Source: Spisula solida (taxonomy: Eukaryota > Mollusca > Bivalvia > Venerida > Mactridae). From it: DNA of 64,000 nt. The notes under the pieces are model-generated. The model was not told the DNA's origin. It searched no databases and saw nothing but the letters and a program-made list of their open reading frames with translations. Shown here piece by piece: positions 60,701-64,000 of the stretch; positions within the stretch are counted from its first letter, which is position 1; each line of letters opens with the position of its first letter. The position numbers and the translations under genes are program-made. The stretch is from assembly GCA_947247005.1 (NCBI GenBank), contig OX365950.1:7204720-7268719 (forward strand). Direction: 5' to 3'.

Positions 60701-63700
60701 CGTGATTTATGTTTGTTACATAACTTTAGTATATCGAATACATATTTTTCGTGACCACGAACTAACACTTTGATGAAGTGAAGCACCTGTCCGTTGAGAT
60801 TCCAGTTATTGTTCTCACTATACTGTAGAATCAATTGTCTTATTATGTGTAGGACGTATTCAATATAACTGTAAGTTCGTCTTTATGTTTTCAACTTCCA
60901 ATTGTTTTATATCGGCACATGGTCTACAAGAAGTCGCGTGGATCGTATTGTATTGCCACTTGATTACGAATCTAATGACTGTATTGAACTGCCAACGAGT
61001 ATTCATTGCTCGTTCCTATCATCTTGGAGAAAAAGTGATTTATATAGTAGGTCAGCTGGGGGATATGTAAATGATCAATTTCCATTCGTATCTAAGATAA
61101 ATCGTGTTAATATGTGTTGTACAAAAATCGTTTACAGTTCATAAATGTACAACTAGACATACTACTTACAACCGAGGTTAAATAATTATTGTAAAAACTG
61201 TACACTAATTGGGTTATATAGTCTAACACATAAATTAGTGGTGTTGCCATACAAAGCATATGGTAGTTTGCCTGAAGGACGGGACAGACGGGTCGGGTTT
61301 AAATTATACCTGAAAATTATAGCACAAACATATACATGTAGCACGAAAGCATGGCACAAACACACAGGATAAGCAATGGCAAAAAAGCATAGGACGAGAC
61401 CATGACCCGTATACCTAGAAGAAAGCATTGCACGATAGTATGGCACCAGCACCTAGACGAAAGCATAGCACCGGAGCATAACACGAGACTGAGGAGAGCA
61501 TAGCACGAAAAGCATAGCACGGGAGCATAACACGAGAGCATGACACAACACTGATAAATGTATGGTATGACAAACATTATTAAATTGAAAATACTGAGAA
61601 AACAATGGAAAATGTGCATCGTATGCAAACAAGTTATGTCATTGGCAGGTTATTTAATTATGTATCTATACCATATCTGTATCACGCTGAACACACCAAA
61701 CAAACCAATGCACGATCGCTTGCATGCATGCTTTTATTTCTTACTTGTTAAAAGATCTCCACAGTCGCACGCTGACTGAGAATCACTGTATCATTAACCT
61801 ACTTTTACAGAGCAGATGCGCAATAAGGACATAAACAATGATGTTTTGGTTCTAGTAACTCTACCTATCCTATTTCTCCCTTCCTTGAGCATGTTATTGG
61901 CATTTCCTGAAATGTACCACGAATCCTTGATTTTCTTGTGTGTATAATAAACAAAATAGTCAGTTTGAAATATAAAATCTTGTTTCAACCTTAGCAATAC
62001 AGTTGAAAATATAAAATGTTTTTTCACCTACTTGCTTACTCTATTGTTTTTTAACATGGTAAAAGAACCGCTGCTTGACTTGTTTTGCCATAGCGGAAAT
62101 ATGCACTGTTGAAGGTCTGATTGGTATAATTGTCACTCTTGATTCACAATTAACAAACAAATACATTCTGTAAACTTCATGGAACAATCCACGGGCGGTA
62201 TGATCAACATGTTAACGTATATAATGTAATTATTATACAACATAGTGTTTACGTTATAACATAAACTCGGAAGAGATGTTTTATTTTCGATGTTAGGTAC
62301 AACAGAACTTGGCATATCCTATAACTGTTACTTTATTCCCAAGTAACGTAATTTACATGTGCAATTTACTGAACATAACGTGCCTTGCATATACAGGAAT
62401 CAACAATTACATTGGTGTATCTTAGGGAAACGGCATATTAAGTCAAAATACATCTTCTCTATATTGTTCAATCTCCGACACTGTAACCGTGGTATAAATA
62501 ATTGACATGCGTACTTGGTGATGTATTATGGAACATTTCCTTTTTTGTCATCTCACATTAGCGCAATGTGAGAACAGAAACAATACATACAGCCGACGGA
62601 TGATTCTATTGCGTCTTAGTCGCCTACGTCTGACATAATTGGTAGTTGTGTTTAATTTTGTACCAATGTTTACACATGTACAAGACTACAGCCTACTTGG
62701 TTGACTTACGCTGTAGTTGCTAGAGGGTTAGACTGGTACCTTGGCCCAACTTATCGATCGTAATATACAATATGCAACAAGAACCAGTCTACTTAACGGT
62801 GGTCATTTTGTTTGTACGACCAAAATACTGAATTCCATCTTCGTGCCAGTCTCTTTTCATCTGGTTCTGCTGACTCTAAACCCCTATAACAATTTCAGCT
62901 TAACCTACTATTCAGCTCAGATTCAACAAAAACGCGTATACCATATCCCATGTTTGGATGTTTTGACAACCTGCTGTCAAAGGTTCCGATTTAAAAATTA
63001 TTCTAGTCTGTTCCACTGATCTGATTAGCAGTTCTGAAGAATAACGCGTAAAAGAGCCTATAACGATTTGGTCTAATGGAATCGGTTCGTGTGAAAACAG
63101 GTAATTAAAAACATATTGGTGACCGTGCGCTCAAACTTACCATTATGAAATCTAAGGAAACATCAGCATAAATAATCATAATGTGTGAGGGCTTATGAAT
63201 AATTATTGTCTTATATTCTAATTCAATAAAACTTTTTTATAACGTGTTGTTATCTTTTTTGAATATTGAATATATGATTACTAACATTTCCGTTCATTAA
63301 TTGGTTGCTGTCATCAGTGCTTCCTCTCCTGACTAATTTCTTGTTATATTTCTGAAGTATTGGGTGTCTTGATCAGTGGGGTCGTGTAAAAGAACTGAAT
63401 TACCACGAGAAGCCAGAGTGAAACCTTCACGAGAATCAATAGTTAAACCAATCTTTATCACGTAATTGAATGAGCACAAATTAGATGATCACTAAATGCA
63501 CTTTGTTTTAATTTGCCTCCTAGTTTTTATGTTCTTAAACAACACTGATACTTCACGCACATTGGATTTTCGTACTAGTTATTAAATTTGAGGTGGCAAA
63601 TTGTCTCTTGCGGTCTTAGCCAGAAATACGTCACACACGACGTGGTATGTCTACACTGGTTAATGTAAACCAAAGCTTAAAGCTTGAATTGCCAAATATT

Positions 63701-63983
63701 ACTTTTAAAATCCCAGTATGTACATATATAATTTGAAGACGTGAAGTTATTTTTTATGATTATTTCTTCATGTGGGTAAACACACATTGATGTATCTCTG
63801 TTCTAGATTTTGCGAAATTTATATATCCTAGTTTCGAAAAAGAAACCAAGTAATATCTAATTAAAAAACTTAAGAGAAACATGGCAAGTGTGTCCCTTAG
63901 TAAATCTGATCTAGATCGTAGGCTACTTGAATTTTGAAAAAACCCATCAGATTTGTTTAAATCGTTAACGCTATACTCGTATA

Positions 63984-64000
63984 CTTACTTACTTACTTAC
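63984..64000 (-). repeat. (CTTA)n run at the window edge
   Basis: The last bases are cttacttacttacttac, the reverse complement of a (GTAA)n run like that near 3201. It may be the tail of an inverted retroposon continuing beyond the window. Confidence 0.7.

Larger units (their letters stand above)
33416..64000. repeat. Family B: diverged long tandem-repeat array
   Basis: The right half is a second array, unrelated to family A at the level I can see. Blocks recur in constant order: b16 ('gcagaagaacc'), b1 ('ccttaaatgtggcgttatg'), b2 ('aggttaaac'), b3 (degenerate 'gcatagcacgag'), b4 ('atatctgtatcacgctga'), b5 ('agcggaaacaggc'), b6 ('aagtaacgtaatt'), b7 ('tcgcctacgtctgaca'), b8 ('attcaacaaaaacgcgtata'), b9 ('cttgatcagtggggtc'), b10 ('ctgagaaggta'), b11 ('aaatctgatctagat'), b12 ('aaatggatataccag'), b13 ('gtgacattatatgatca'), b14 ('ggtggttaataacaa') and b15 ('atgaatatcaattggtct'). 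Copies start near 33416, 40855, 44172, 50985 and 59905. Copy 5 runs off the window. The last two copies are the most alike. Confidence 0.87.
59905..64000 (+). repeat. Family B copy B5, truncated by the window end
   Basis: b16 59990-60240, b1 60345-61090 with a 63-bp minisatellite expansion, b2 61170, b3 61320-61560, b4 61615-62000, b5 62050, b6 62250, b7 62590, b8 62720-63260, b9 63370 and b11 63875. b10 is deleted (63570-63590). From b5 to b9 it is very similar to copy B4 at an offset of about 7.34 kb. No gene supported. Confidence 0.77.

Noticed and set aside
60415..60834. 139-codon minus-strand frame as a gene
   Set aside because: Most of it is the translation of a 63-bp minisatellite found in only one of five copies. 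There is no recognisable domain or conserved start.

Overview
This window looks like AT-rich nuclear DNA (roughly two-thirds A+T) from a marine bivalve mollusc. The evidence is indirect. Two interspersed fragments (about 2094-2586 and 15130-15586) have the wording typical of bivalve repeats: the phrases 'ggtcaaggtcac', 'gacctagtttttgac' and 'tttgtgacaggtgaactaaaa'. A retroposon-like tail with a (GTAA)n run lies near 3201. There is no long open reading frame, no operon-like layout, no rRNA and no convincing intact tRNA. I could not identify the species.

I find no protein-coding gene that I can support. The main structure is a mosaic of two unrelated families of long, diverged tandem repeats. 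Family A fills about 1-33415. I recognise its module order by recurrent short blocks, M1 to M13, in eight to nine complete, partial or rearranged copies of about 2.5-5 kb. Family B fills about 33416-64000. Its blocks b1 to b16 recur in five head-to-tail copies of about 3.3-9 kb (starts near 33416, 40855, 44172, 50985 and 59905). The copies share order and orientation except for two local inversions (about 11945-13225 in A and 49815-50275 in B) and several deletions.

Because the copies are paralogous, many insertions can be read against an empty site in another copy. This resolves two elements with TTAA target duplications (404-1386 and 23738-24621), a mariner-type element with TA duplications (34948-36229), a 201-bp TA element (1483-1683), a 121-bp element with perfect 25-bp terminal inverted repeats (28055-28175), a 599-bp element (30044-30642), a tRNA-derived SINE (about 31890-32330), a 1.67-kb TA-flanked insertion (52942-54609) and a nested palindromic insertion (57771-58428). 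There are also minisatellites with 41-, 63-, 140- and 281-bp periods.

A few stretches keep traces that could be decayed coding sequence. The clearest is a 119-codon frame at 38679-39035 with only two stop codons, both TGA. The others are a frame shared by the copies at about 36845-37030 and 56302-56440, and a GC-richer frame at 53014-53232. None matches a family I recognise. The most strongly conserved stretches between copies (a core of b1 in B, and a TATA-containing block M1 in A) do not show codon-like substitution in the comparisons I did by eye. They may be non-coding functional sequence, or sequence homogenised by recent exchange.
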